A stretch of 64,000 nt of DNA from Farysia itapuensis (taxonomy: Eukaryota > Basidiomycota > Ustilaginomycetes > Ustilaginales > Ustilaginaceae): positions 1-64,000 of the forward strand of contig JALBYC010000014.1 in assembly GCA_023212645.1 (NCBI GenBank), in the 5' to 3' direction. The translations under genes were made by a program, and so were the position numbers. Below, piece by piece: positions 9,557 through 17,867 of this stretch. Below the pieces are notes generated by a model. That model ran no database searches and was not told the origin of the DNA. It saw only the letters and a program-made list of their open reading frames with translations. The stretch's first letter is position 1. Every line of letters begins with the position of its first letter.

Positions 9557-10993
9557 CTATTTGTAGGGTGCGTAGCGTTGCGCTCCTCGCCCAGCGCCAA
9601 TCGAAGGACTTGACTTGCCCGAGCTACTGTCATACATAGCAGTGGCGGGCGAGCCTGTCGTCGCCGTGTAAAGCGGCACAGTTTGCACAGCGCTTGGGTC
9701 GTCGAGCTTCCAGAAACAGAGATTTCCATCTTCGCCGCCCGTGTAGAGCGTATTTTGCTGAGGGTCCCACTCTACGCTGCGAACAATGTCTGTGTGACCG
9801 TAGAGCGTGCCATCGCCAGCCTCTGGGAAGACGGCACGGAGGGTCCAACTGGCTGGCTTTCCGGCGTGCGGGATGGGAATGTTGAGCACAGCTAGTGCTC
9901 CTTCGGACTTGCCGACAAACAGCGTCAACCCGTCTCCTTCGCTCGATACTGTTGCATTGGGAAAGAGAGACAAAGGTACAGCGGTGCCGTCGATGACGTA
10001 GTCAGTAGACCATGGAGGACGCAACGAAGTTGAAGAACGCACGTCGGTCGTCGGTAGAGTCGGATCGAACTTGTCTGCGTCAAAGATGGAAACAGTCTGC
10101 ATGTCGCCGATTGCCCAGACCGAGCCAAGTCCACGTCGACGAACATCTTGCTCTACCTGATCCAAGTCCACGTCTTGACTTCCATTCGTCATGTCGGTCT
10201 GTGATGAGCTGGACGACGACTGAGTAATCCAGCCAGCACGAGCTACCGAATTTCCCGTGTTGCCGACACTGATCACAGCATCGTCCTCTTCATTGATAGT
10301 AGTGTCGATCGCCGAGACAAGGCCATCTGTCGACCCACTAAGCAGAATACCGGCATGCGCTTCAGCATCAGGATGGAAAGCCAGAGATGTTATATCGTCG
10401 CTATGCACTTCGTTGTATTTGCTGACTGGTGCTTTCGGCGACCTCAAGTCCCAGATGTCGATGTCAGAATCACCGTGACCATACATTTCCGTGCCTGCAA
10501 CGATCATGTGGGGGTTGGCAGCATTTGGCTCCACGCAGAGGTAGGGAGCGCGAGAAGGACCTTTGAGCGTCCAGCTCACAGTCTCCAGTCCGCTAGATCT
10601 TGTGTCCCATCCGACAACCGTTCCGTTGCTCACACTTGCGAGGAAAGAACCTGTGTTGGAGCTCGACGATGCGAGTGGTAGCGTTTTAGCCTGTGTGATG
10701 CGTGATCCATCAGTGAAGACACGATGGCTCTGTCCTATCACTCCCGTAGTTTTGTCTATGAGCGTTAAAGAGCTGTCGTCTGCCACGGCCAGAAGCGTGG
10801 GGACACCAAAGGACGTTGACAGTGACAAGAGATGCGTTACGTAGGCGGGCGAAGTTGCATGATTGACATTGGTTGGCGGGATGACTTGCACATGAAAGGG
10901 CTCTTTTGCGCGTAGCATACGAGATGCGCTTGAGCTGAGCGGTGGGGCTCGCGCCGCTCCCGATAGTGTCAAGTCCCCTTGCCCTGCGTCCAT
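9557..10993 (-). CDS. WD40-repeat protein, WDR89-like
   Basis: A 478-residue beta-propeller protein. WD-type units are recognisable by endings such as VVGWDTR, IDIWDLRSPK, VSAIDT and LCFWKLDDPS, and by GH-type starts such as YGHTDIVRSVEWDPQQNTLYTGGEDG. The order and spacing (two central blades interrupted by a Ser/Gln/Asp-rich insert, a final strong HTDIVRSVEWD blade, then a short basic tail) resemble human WDR89, whose role is not settled. The C-terminus GAGRGAQRYAPYK is basic and Gly-rich. The start at 10993 is the first ATG. It runs convergent to the DUF4112 gene, with about 110 bases between the stops. Confidence 0.75.
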   Translation of the reverse strand: MDAGQGDLTLSGAARAPPLSSSASRMLRAKEPFHVQVIPPTNVNHATSPAYVTHLLSLSTSFGVPTLLAVADDSSLTLIDKTTGVIGQSHRVFTDGSRITQAKTLPLASSSSNTGSFLASVSNGTVVGWDTRSSGLETVSWTLKGPSRAPYLCVEPNAANPHMIVAGTEMYGHGDSDIDIWDLRSPKAPVSKYNEVHSDDITSLAFHPDAEAHAGILLSGSTDGLVSAIDTTINEEDDAVISVGNTGNSVARAGWITQSSSSSSQTDMTNGSQDVDLDQVEQDVRRRGLGSVWAIGDMQTVSIFDADKFDPTLPTTDVRSSTSLRPPWSTDYVIDGTAVPLSLFPNATVSSEGDGLTLFVGKSEGALAVLNIPIPHAGKPASWTLRAVFPEAGDGTLYGHTDIVRSVEWDPQQNTLYTGGEDGNLCFWKLDDPSAVQTVPLYTATTGSPATAMYDSSSGKSSPSIGAGRGAQRYAPYK

Positions 10994-11256
10994 ACCTCTA
11001 GGTGTCTAGTAGCGAGGAGCCAATGCAGCAAAAATGTTTCTCGACGTTGGAAACCAAAATTTAGCTTACGTAATGCGTGTAGCCCAAAGCCCTACACTTG
11101 TGTCGGGCGCCTCGGATATCTCGTCGGTCTCCCACATCATCAGCAGCAATCGTCCCCTAGCATCCTCAGCAATCCGTGCTCCCTTGCCGTCAAACACGCA
11201 CCCATTGAGATCAAGAACCTTTCCTCTCATCGAATCCGTCGCGTTCTGTCTAAGCA

Positions 11257-12270
11257 ATGTCCTTCAACGACTTAGAAAGGGGCTCTTCGTCAGGTGCAAG
11301 TTCCGGTCGCGGTGGTCGTGGAGGGGGAGGTGCAGGGCGGACACCACTCCCCCTGTACCGAAACGAAGTGTCCTCCTCAGCATCCGCCGAACCTTCCGTG
11401 CCACCAGAATTCGAAGCGCTGACCAAACGCATTGGCATCCAAATCTTCAAGATCAACTCCAATGTCACAGCGATACACAAGCTCATCACGCTACTCTCGC
11501 CCAATTCCTCCAGCGCAGCAGCCAAGAACGGCCAAGATTGGAGCAAACGAATCCATGATTTGATCGAATCCACTCGTGATCTCGTCAAAGATGGCACAGG
11601 CGACATCAAGCAGCTCTCTACGTTCAACCTCTCATCCGCTTCAGGCTCTGGGCTCTCCGCTGCAAAGTTGACGCAGTCAAAGCTCCAACGTGACTTTCAA
11701 CAGAGCGCACTGCAGTTCCAAAAGACACAGAAAGATGCTGTAGCCAAAACACGGCTAAAACTGGAACAGGAAAAGCAGAAAGAACGTCAACTCATCAAGC
11801 AGCAACAGCAAGCAGCGCAGTCACAGTCCTCTGGCTCCTTTCAGCCGCATCGTCAGTCACAATTACTGTTGGACGAAGAAGAAGCTGCAGGGGATGAGGA
11901 AGAACGGTATGGAGCGACCTCACCAGATCAGGCGCAGCTCCTACAATCCATTTCTGGACCATCGCAGGCGGATCTCGAGTACCAGGAGAGCCTCATTACC
12001 TCGCGCGAGGCCGAGATTCGTGAAATTGAGTCCGGCGTTCAGGAACTCAACGAGATCTTCCGCGATCTGGGCAACATCGTGCAGGAACAGGGCGGGATGA
12101 TTGACAATATCGAATTCAACATCAACAGTATCGCCGACAACACGGCCGGAGCAGACCGCGAGCTTGTTGTGGCACACGAGTACCAGCGTAAAGCCGGCCG
12201 TCGTTGCATCGTTCTGCTCCTTGTAGTTGGGTTTGTTGTGGCCATCGTTCTCCTCGCTGTTCTTGCATAG
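11257..12270 (+). CDS. PEP12: Endosomal Qa-SNARE, Pep12/syntaxin-7 type
   Basis: A 337-residue tail-anchored t-SNARE, expected to drive fusion at the late endosome or prevacuolar compartment. After a Gly-rich start (residues 1-45) comes an Habc region (about 48-180, including RIGIQIFKINSNVTAIHKLI), then a Gln-rich linker. The SNARE motif lies at about 240-310, with the ionic-layer Gln in IVQEQGGMIDNIE. A C-terminal hydrophobic anchor (about 317-337, ending VLLAVLA) follows. Pep12 and Vam3 are the closest yeast relatives; the N-terminal sequence favours Pep12. It lies divergent from the WDR89-like gene with about 260 bases between starts. Confidence 0.85.
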   Translation: MSFNDLERGSSSGASSGRGGRGGGGAGRTPLPLYRNEVSSSASAEPSVPPEFEALTKRIGIQIFKINSNVTAIHKLITLLSPNSSSAAAKNGQDWSKRIHDLIESTRDLVKDGTGDIKQLSTFNLSSASGSGLSAAKLTQSKLQRDFQQSALQFQKTQKDAVAKTRLKLEQEKQKERQLIKQQQQAAQSQSSGSFQPHRQSQLLLDEEEAAGDEEERYGATSPDQAQLLQSISGPSQADLEYQESLITSREAEIREIESGVQELNEIFRDLGNIVQEQGGMIDNIEFNINSIADNTAGADRELVVAHEYQRKAGRRCIVLLLVVGFVVAIVLLAVLA

Positions 12271-12421
12271 CGACACCGTTCCGGTCGACGCATTTCTGTG
12301 GATTCATGTCACGCAATATATATCACGTTCTTCGTCCGCGACTCAGTTCTGTGGACGTTCCCGCTGTGCTTTTTGAGTCGCTATGTGTACAAGTTCGATT
12401 ACGATGAATGAAATGGGAATA

Positions 12422-14518
12422 CTACTTCGCCGCACCAGCAGCTCCAGAGGTTGCGCCACCCACGCCACCGGCCGTCGTCGCTGTGGGTTTCGTCCGAGGC
12501 GGTGGAATCGGCACTGTACCAGGGAAGGGAACACGCAAGTTCCAGTTTCGCTCGAGATGTAGCTGGACATCACGAACTTCCAGCTTGTCCCCTCGACGAT
12601 GTTTGGCAAGTCGACAGCCAAACTGCGTCACACTCTCGATGAACTCGTCTGCAATCTCCAGCAGCAAATCTTCCACCTGACCCTCGAGTTTTTCCGTCGA
12701 GTCGAGCTCGGCTACAAGATCGGCAATCTTGCGCTTTGTCAACAAACGGTCATCAGCCTTGCCCAACGTAGAGCTGGACGAATTGTCTACCGCTGCGGAG
12801 CCACTTGTGGTGATCGAGGTGGGAAGTGTCCCAGTGGCTGCAATCGTGGTGGCTGCAGCGGCGACAGCCGTTGCAGGGTCTACATTCGAATCAGACCCAA
12901 GTCCAAACAGATCATCCGCGCCGCTGATCGTCGCTGAAGATTTGTATGGCAAGCCAAGCAAGTCATCCAGTCCGTCACCACGACCGTCTCCGCCTACATT
13001 CGGGTTGGGTCGGGCGAGGATAGCGGGAGTGCCGACGACGGGAGACACGCCAAGTCCCTGAGTGAGCGAAGGACGAGGACCGGCGGCGTTCGGAAAAGGT
13101 TCTGGCGCGTTGCTCGATGAGACATTGAGCGTTGTTGGAATGACAGCATTCGCGTAAGACGATGAGGTAGTCGACATGCCTGTGGCAGGGGCTGACGACG
13201 GCACTGATGTCGAGCCAGCCGCCAGCTTTGACCCAGGGGTACCAGGACCACTGGCTGACGGAAAGGCAGCAGATCCGCCGTTCGGAGTAGCGACCGTTGA
13301 GTTGGCTCCAGAGGCTGGTCTGGCTTGCGAACTTCCAGCAGGTACGGGTGTGCCTGTCCCGCTTGGTGCAGGCGAGCCGGAAGCACCAGGGGTAGCATTG
13401 GAAGCAGATGCCTTGATCTCTTTTCCCTGGGCATCTTTTCTTGGTACTACAGGAGCTTTCGCTTTCGCCGCTGGTTTGGGTGTAGACTTGGCCGGGGTCG
13501 ACGAGGCTATCTGCCCTTTACCCTGACCAGGTGTTCCAGCAGGCGCTGGACTTGCATTCTGCGGGGTACTGGCGCCTTGCTGTTGTTGCTGAAGCTGCTG
13601 CATAGGGTTCGATCCCATTGCGCCGCCCTGCTTGGCGGCTTGCGCTTGAGCCTGCTGTTGACGGAAACTCTCGCGCACGATTTGTATTTGCTTGGCTAGC
13701 GCGGCTTGCTGGTTTCTCGCCTCTTGCAGCGCATTTTGACACTGTTGTCGCTCTTCAGGCTTGAGATTAGGGTTCCCAAGAGCGCTTTCCAGCGCCTGCA
13801 CCTTCATACGGAGGGGCTGAGCGATGCGGTTGAATTGCTCAGTCAGGGCTTGCTCGGTCTGAGGTACCTGCTGTTGACCCGGTGGACGCGGGGCAGCGGC
13901 TTGCTGTTGAGCAAGTGCAGGAGGTCGCTGTTGCATTTGCTGTTGCTGCTGTTGCTGCAACTGTGCCTGCATCGCTGCAATTTGCTGCTGCTGCAGAGTC
14001 TGGTTTGGAGGGCGATTCTGTTGCTGCTGCTGCTGGGGGGGTCGCCCTTGTCCCGACATTGATTGCTGCATCTGCTGAGGTAACCTTGGTTGCTGTGCGG
14101 CCCCTTGCTGTTGCTGAGCCTGTTGATGGGCGCTGAGAAATGCCTTTAGCTGGGTCAGTTGTTCTTGACTGATCTTGCCTTCACGAGCGGCCTGGAAGAG
14201 AGCCGCTAGCCCTTGCGGGTTGTTCTGCACCAATGACTGGAGAGCTTGCAGATTGTTAGCTTGTTGCGGAGCTTGCTGTTGTTGTTGCTGCTGCTGCTGT
14301 TGCTGTTGTGGATCGATCTGCATCTGCTGCTGGCCCGAGGACTGACCCTGTTGGTGCTGTGCGGCTTGGGCTTGGGCGAGTGCCTGGGCACGCATGGCCT
14401 GAATCTGCTGTTGCTGCATTAGAGAAGCCTTGTACTGGGCTGCCTGAGCTGCGGTCTGATGCGGGCCCTGAGGTAGCTGAGGCGCCTGGCCCTGCTGTCC
14501 TTGCTGTTGACCGTTCAT
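12422..14518 (-). CDS. TAF12: TFIID/SAGA subunit TAF12
   Basis: A 698-residue protein whose C-terminus carries the TAF12 histone-fold (about 592-659). This runs from LLTKRKIADLVAELD through the helix EDLLLEIADEFIESVTQFGC to DVQLHLERNWNLRVPFPG, the classic ending of the family. It pairs with TAF4 in TFIID or Ada1 in SAGA. The first ~330 residues are extremely Gln-rich, with several pure Gln runs encoded by mixed CAG/CAA. The middle is Ala/Ser/Thr/Pro-rich and disordered. Yeast TAF12 is shorter but also Gln-rich. Single exon; the start at 14518 opens directly into the Gln-rich region. Confidence 0.92.
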   Translation of the reverse strand: MNGQQQGQQGQAPQLPQGPHQTAAQAAQYKASLMQQQQIQAMRAQALAQAQAAQHQQGQSSGQQQMQIDPQQQQQQQQQQQQAPQQANNLQALQSLVQNNPQGLAALFQAAREGKISQEQLTQLKAFLSAHQQAQQQQGAAQQPRLPQQMQQSMSGQGRPPQQQQQQNRPPNQTLQQQQIAAMQAQLQQQQQQQMQQRPPALAQQQAAAPRPPGQQQVPQTEQALTEQFNRIAQPLRMKVQALESALGNPNLKPEERQQCQNALQEARNQQAALAKQIQIVRESFRQQQAQAQAAKQGGAMGSNPMQQLQQQQQGASTPQNASPAPAGTPGQGKGQIASSTPAKSTPKPAAKAKAPVVPRKDAQGKEIKASASNATPGASGSPAPSGTGTPVPAGSSQARPASGANSTVATPNGGSAAFPSASGPGTPGSKLAAGSTSVPSSAPATGMSTTSSSYANAVIPTTLNVSSSNAPEPFPNAAGPRPSLTQGLGVSPVVGTPAILARPNPNVGGDGRGDGLDDLLGLPYKSSATISGADDLFGLGSDSNVDPATAVAAAATTIAATGTLPTSITTSGSAAVDNSSSSTLGKADDRLLTKRKIADLVAELDSTEKLEGQVEDLLLEIADEFIESVTQFGCRLAKHRRGDKLEVRDVQLHLERNWNLRVPFPGTVPIPPPRTKPTATTAGGVGGATSGAAGAAK

Positions 14519-14761
14519 GGCGAATCAGTGCTGCAATGCCGGGGTCAGCTCGTGCGAGTCTGCTGATGGATGCAATGCTCGTCTGGAAGAGCAACTTGCC
14601 GGCAAGATCGAATCGCGCGAATATGCGAATTCACCATCAAATCTCAGTCTAACAGGTTTTGCCCGATCGAAGCGATAGCGCAATCGGTTTCCGATCTCGA
14701 ACACACAAGCGGCCATACTATACTCGAATGCTCGACAGACGAGCCGTCTTTACATCTATTG

Positions 14762-16189
14762 CTATAACAGACCAATGACGATAGAGACCCAGCCATCTGG
14801 ACCGAGAAGTGCACTTCCGAGCCATGCAATTTCCGCGTCCATTGGGGGCCGAATCCCTTGGATCACTGCATATGCCAGTGGAGGTGCCGGCGACGTAAAC
14901 GTGCTGAAACTGGGTGGAGGGGGAAAGAGGAGCGGAAAGAGAGCAGACAGAACGTTGCCCAGCGTGTTGGGTCGACCATCTTCGAGTGTCGGCGGCACAG
15001 GTTCTTGTACGATGGGAGCGTGATCGGGAAGGAAGATGCGGATCGGAATGCTGCGTACTTGGTTGCTGTTGTTCGGGGTGTTGCTGCCACTGGCCACCGT
15101 TGGTGTATCGGACAATGCCGCCGAGACTGTAGAAGGTGCAAGACTGGCTTGACTTTCATTGGTCTGCGAGGTAAGGCTTTTCTGCATCGCGACACTGCTC
15201 TTGTCGTCCGTTGTGCCTACGTTGAGCGACGAGCTGCGCTGCGCGCTGGCAGACCGACTGCTGGACCCGCCGCCTTCTGTGCCACTGATGCCCGTGTTTG
15301 GAACAACCTTCTGAGCGATGCCCCAAAACACATCGTAGTCGTGCGCTACGACGCTGTCCCACAGCGAATCTTGCTCCTGCTTGCGCAAGTTGACGACGCG
15401 TTTCGTCGAACCGTATCGCACAAAGTCAGCTTCTTTGATCATTGACATGAACGAGGTCTTGCAGGACTCCAGGCCTGCATTGGAGTGCAGTTTATCGACG
15501 GGCGGCTTTCCCAGCCTCAACTTGATGTTCCATGGTAGACGGTGGGACTTCTGATCTGCCACGCTGGCTGGTATTGTCGCTGAGAGAGTGGGCGATACTG
15601 GCAGATCTGCGCGTAGTGACCCAAGACCTGACAGACCGTATGATGGACCAGAAGCACCAGTGCTGACAACGACAGAGGTGAGTGCTGGATTAGCTGTGTG
15701 GTAATCATATAGCAGCCCAACGGGCCAGTGCCATCGAAGCGGCTGACCTTCGTACTCGAGCCAAAGCTCCCTTTCGTTCAGCGCAGAGAGTGCCGTCTGA
15801 TCCAGCACGAGCTCGAGCAAGTTCTTGCGGATTTCGGGTACTATTAGCGGCAGGTAGCTGATCCGTGGGACAACGAAGTAGGTCGAGTCAATGGTGAGAT
15901 CAGAGCCTGACGGTAAATCTGCTGGGTCGACCGAAACGCAAATGGGTATTGTGCCGGACCAGATGAGTCTGCGAAAGGTGGAGTTTGGCTTGGAGGTGAA
16001 GGACAGCGGTCCAGTGGAACTTGGCCTAGCGTGTTGAAGTGAGACAGATGCTGGCGATGGAGAGTTGGTGGACACTGCGGGCGCAAACGTTGAGGTGGAA
16101 AGTAGGCCTGCACTAGCTGGATCCGTGCCGTCCTGCTGTCCTGCTTGCGCAGATGACGTTGCCGACAAAGGCAGTGGCGGTGGATTCAT
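14762..16189 (-). CDS. ATG5: Autophagy protein 5
   Basis: A 475-residue Atg5, the acceptor of Atg12 in the E3-like complex that lipidates Atg8. The first ubiquitin-like domain begins near residue 72 (FRRLIWSGTIPICVSV, then YFVVPRISYLPL). A helix-rich region holds the conjugation site: Lys252 in MIKEADFVRYG, matching the yeast Lys149 context. The second ubiquitin-like fold starts around 370 (IPIRIFLP) and ends at the C-terminal GWVSIVIGLL. Residues 1-70 and about 310-370 are Ser/Thr/Pro-rich insertions that make it longer than yeast Atg5 (294 residues). It lies between KAE1 and TAF12 on the same strand. Confidence 0.93.
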   Translation of the reverse strand: MNPPPLPLSATSSAQAGQQDGTDPASAGLLSTSTFAPAVSTNSPSPASVSLQHARPSSTGPLSFTSKPNSTFRRLIWSGTIPICVSVDPADLPSGSDLTIDSTYFVVPRISYLPLIVPEIRKNLLELVLDQTALSALNERELWLEYEGQPLRWHWPVGLLYDYHTANPALTSVVVSTGASGPSYGLSGLGSLRADLPVSPTLSATIPASVADQKSHRLPWNIKLRLGKPPVDKLHSNAGLESCKTSFMSMIKEADFVRYGSTKRVVNLRKQEQDSLWDSVVAHDYDVFWGIAQKVVPNTGISGTEGGGSSSRSASAQRSSSLNVGTTDDKSSVAMQKSLTSQTNESQASLAPSTVSAALSDTPTVASGSNTPNNSNQVRSIPIRIFLPDHAPIVQEPVPPTLEDGRPNTLGNVLSALFPLLFPPPPSFSTFTSPAPPLAYAVIQGIRPPMDAEIAWLGSALLGPDGWVSIVIGLL

Positions 16190-16235
16190 CCAGACAACTC
16201 AGTGAGGAAATGTCGTCAAGGTCCAACATAGACAT

Positions 16236-16254
16236 GCACACACACACACACACG
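16236..16254. repeat. (CA)n microsatellite
   Basis: A short uninterrupted CA dinucleotide array in the 124-base gap between the KAE1 stop and the ATG5 start. Confidence 0.9.
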
Positions 16255-16313
16255 CTTGCTTCAGATATTCCAAATATTCTGCAGTGCCGGCTCGTGCAGA
16301 GTGGAGTGGCCAT

Positions 16314-17686
16314 TTACGCCCGCCACTGTTCAAACACGAATCCGCAAGGATCAGCATCGTTTCTTTCCAAGCTTCAGAGACACATGCACTTACAGCAATA
16401 AATGGCGTGTCGGTCCGGAAACGTTGTGTGACTGTGCTTTTGTCAAGGGTGGTGTCGAATCCCATACGGTGGCTGAGTAGACCGGCATGGGCAATCATGA
16501 TTCCGTTGTCAATGCAGAATCGTTCGTCCGTGGCGAAGACGCTGCCACCTCGCTCGCTCGCCATCACACCCATCATGTGCTGAAGCCGGCGATTGCTGCC
16601 CACACCACCGACGATTAACACCTCTTTAGAGCCAATGTGCGCCATAGCTCGCTCCGTGATCTCGACTAGCATCGAAAAGACGTGTTCCTGCAACGAGAAA
16701 CACAGATCGGCAGCAGTAATCTCGTTGACCGAAGCGTCGAGATCCGGCACCACACCGTCGATGTATGTAGAAAGAGACGCCTTGTCGTCTTGAGCAGTGT
16801 CCATATTGACAACATGCTTGCCTCCTCCTTCGCCGGTCCATACTTCGCCGTTCGCTAGACTGCCGACAGGCTGAGAGCTGTCCTGATCGGCACGAGTTGC
16901 GTTGGGACGGAAGCGCTTGTCTCTCGTATACGCTTCTGTAGCACTGAGAATTCCGGCCAAGCTTACGTCCATCCCCTTGGTAGTGTACGGCAAAGGTATT
17001 AATCTCTTCCCACTCTTTGCCTCGTGTTCGATATTCTGTCCGGGACTTGGATCGTTGCTCAGTCCAATGACTCGAGCGAAGCGGTCAAGACAATTTCCTA
17101 CAGCCATGTCAAGTGTCTCTCCAAAGATGCGGTAGCGCTGAGCAGAGTAGGCGATGACTTGTGTGTTTCCGCCTGATACGTACAGAACGACAGGGTTATG
17201 AGCGCCGGTAATGGTGCGTCCCATTTCAATGTGGCCGACGCAGTGGTTGACTCCAACCAAAGGCTTGTTGTGCATCAGTGCTAGAGTTCTCGCGACGATG
17301 GCTACTGACTGCAGTGGCGCTCCCATCCCTGGTCCTTTGGTATAGCAGATGCAGTCTACTTCCGCCAGCGACGACAATTTCGAGCGACGTAATGCTTCCG
17401 AGATCACTCGCAGAATCCATTCCTTGTGGTGCTTGGCCGTGTCGCTCGGCTGAAAACCTGACCCTGGCGGCGTCACATATGTGTGTCGGACATTGGACAA
17501 GATCTCGACCTGACCTACAGACCGGGACGAGATGGAAGACGACGTTGACGCAGAGGCCTCAAAGGCTTTGTGTAAAACCACGCCTGCTCCCAGCTTGTTG
17601 GCACTCCCTTCCAGCCCCAAAGCCAGATAGGGCCTTGTTGGGTACTCCAAGGGATCTGGCTTTCGGACTTTGGTTCTTGTTGGCAT
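16314..17686 (-). CDS. KAE1: KEOPS/EKC subunit Kae1 (tRNA t6A37 synthesis), two exons
   Basis: Kae1 transfers threonylcarbamoyl to A37 of ANN-decoding tRNAs. From the start at 17686 it has the metal-binding His pair H148 and H152 in [10 protein letters not shown], the nucleotide-binding [11 protein letters not shown] and the GVGSNRRLQ motif. The open frame reads on past the true end. A GTAAGT donor at 16393 and a TTTGAACAG acceptor ending at 16326 define a 68-base intron. Splicing gives a last exon coding Trp-Arg-Ala-stop (16325-16314), matching the TWRD-like ends of Kae1 proteins. The product is then 434 residues. Fungal-type insertions lie near 42-60 and 285-335. It shares a 181-base divergent promoter with NCS2. 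The longer upstream reading starts only at TTG and is rejected. Confidence 0.93.
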
Positions 17687-17867
17687 GGCACGCACGCTCC
17701 GTAGTATAGCAAGCAAGGGTATGCACCCACCGGTTAAAGTGTTAAACGCTTCGCCTTTGACAAATTTGGATGACTAAGCCAAATTTGAGATATTTCGGCC
17801 CCATTTTCGGAGCATTATTTCTCCCAAAGTTGACACTTTCTTCTCAACTTACCACCCACTTATCATC
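17687..17867. promoter_or_regulatory. KAE1-NCS2 bidirectional promoter with central inverted repeat
   Basis: The 181 bases between the two divergent ATGs contain a perfect 9-bp inverted repeat, CAAATTTGG (17761-17769) and CCAAATTTG (17779-17787). The spacer is 9 bases and includes TGACTAA. The repeat's centre (17774) is within three bases of the midpoint of the intergenic region. Nearby are two TTAAA-containing copies (17735-17750). The arrangement suggests a shared binding site, but no factor is assigned. Confidence 0.6.
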
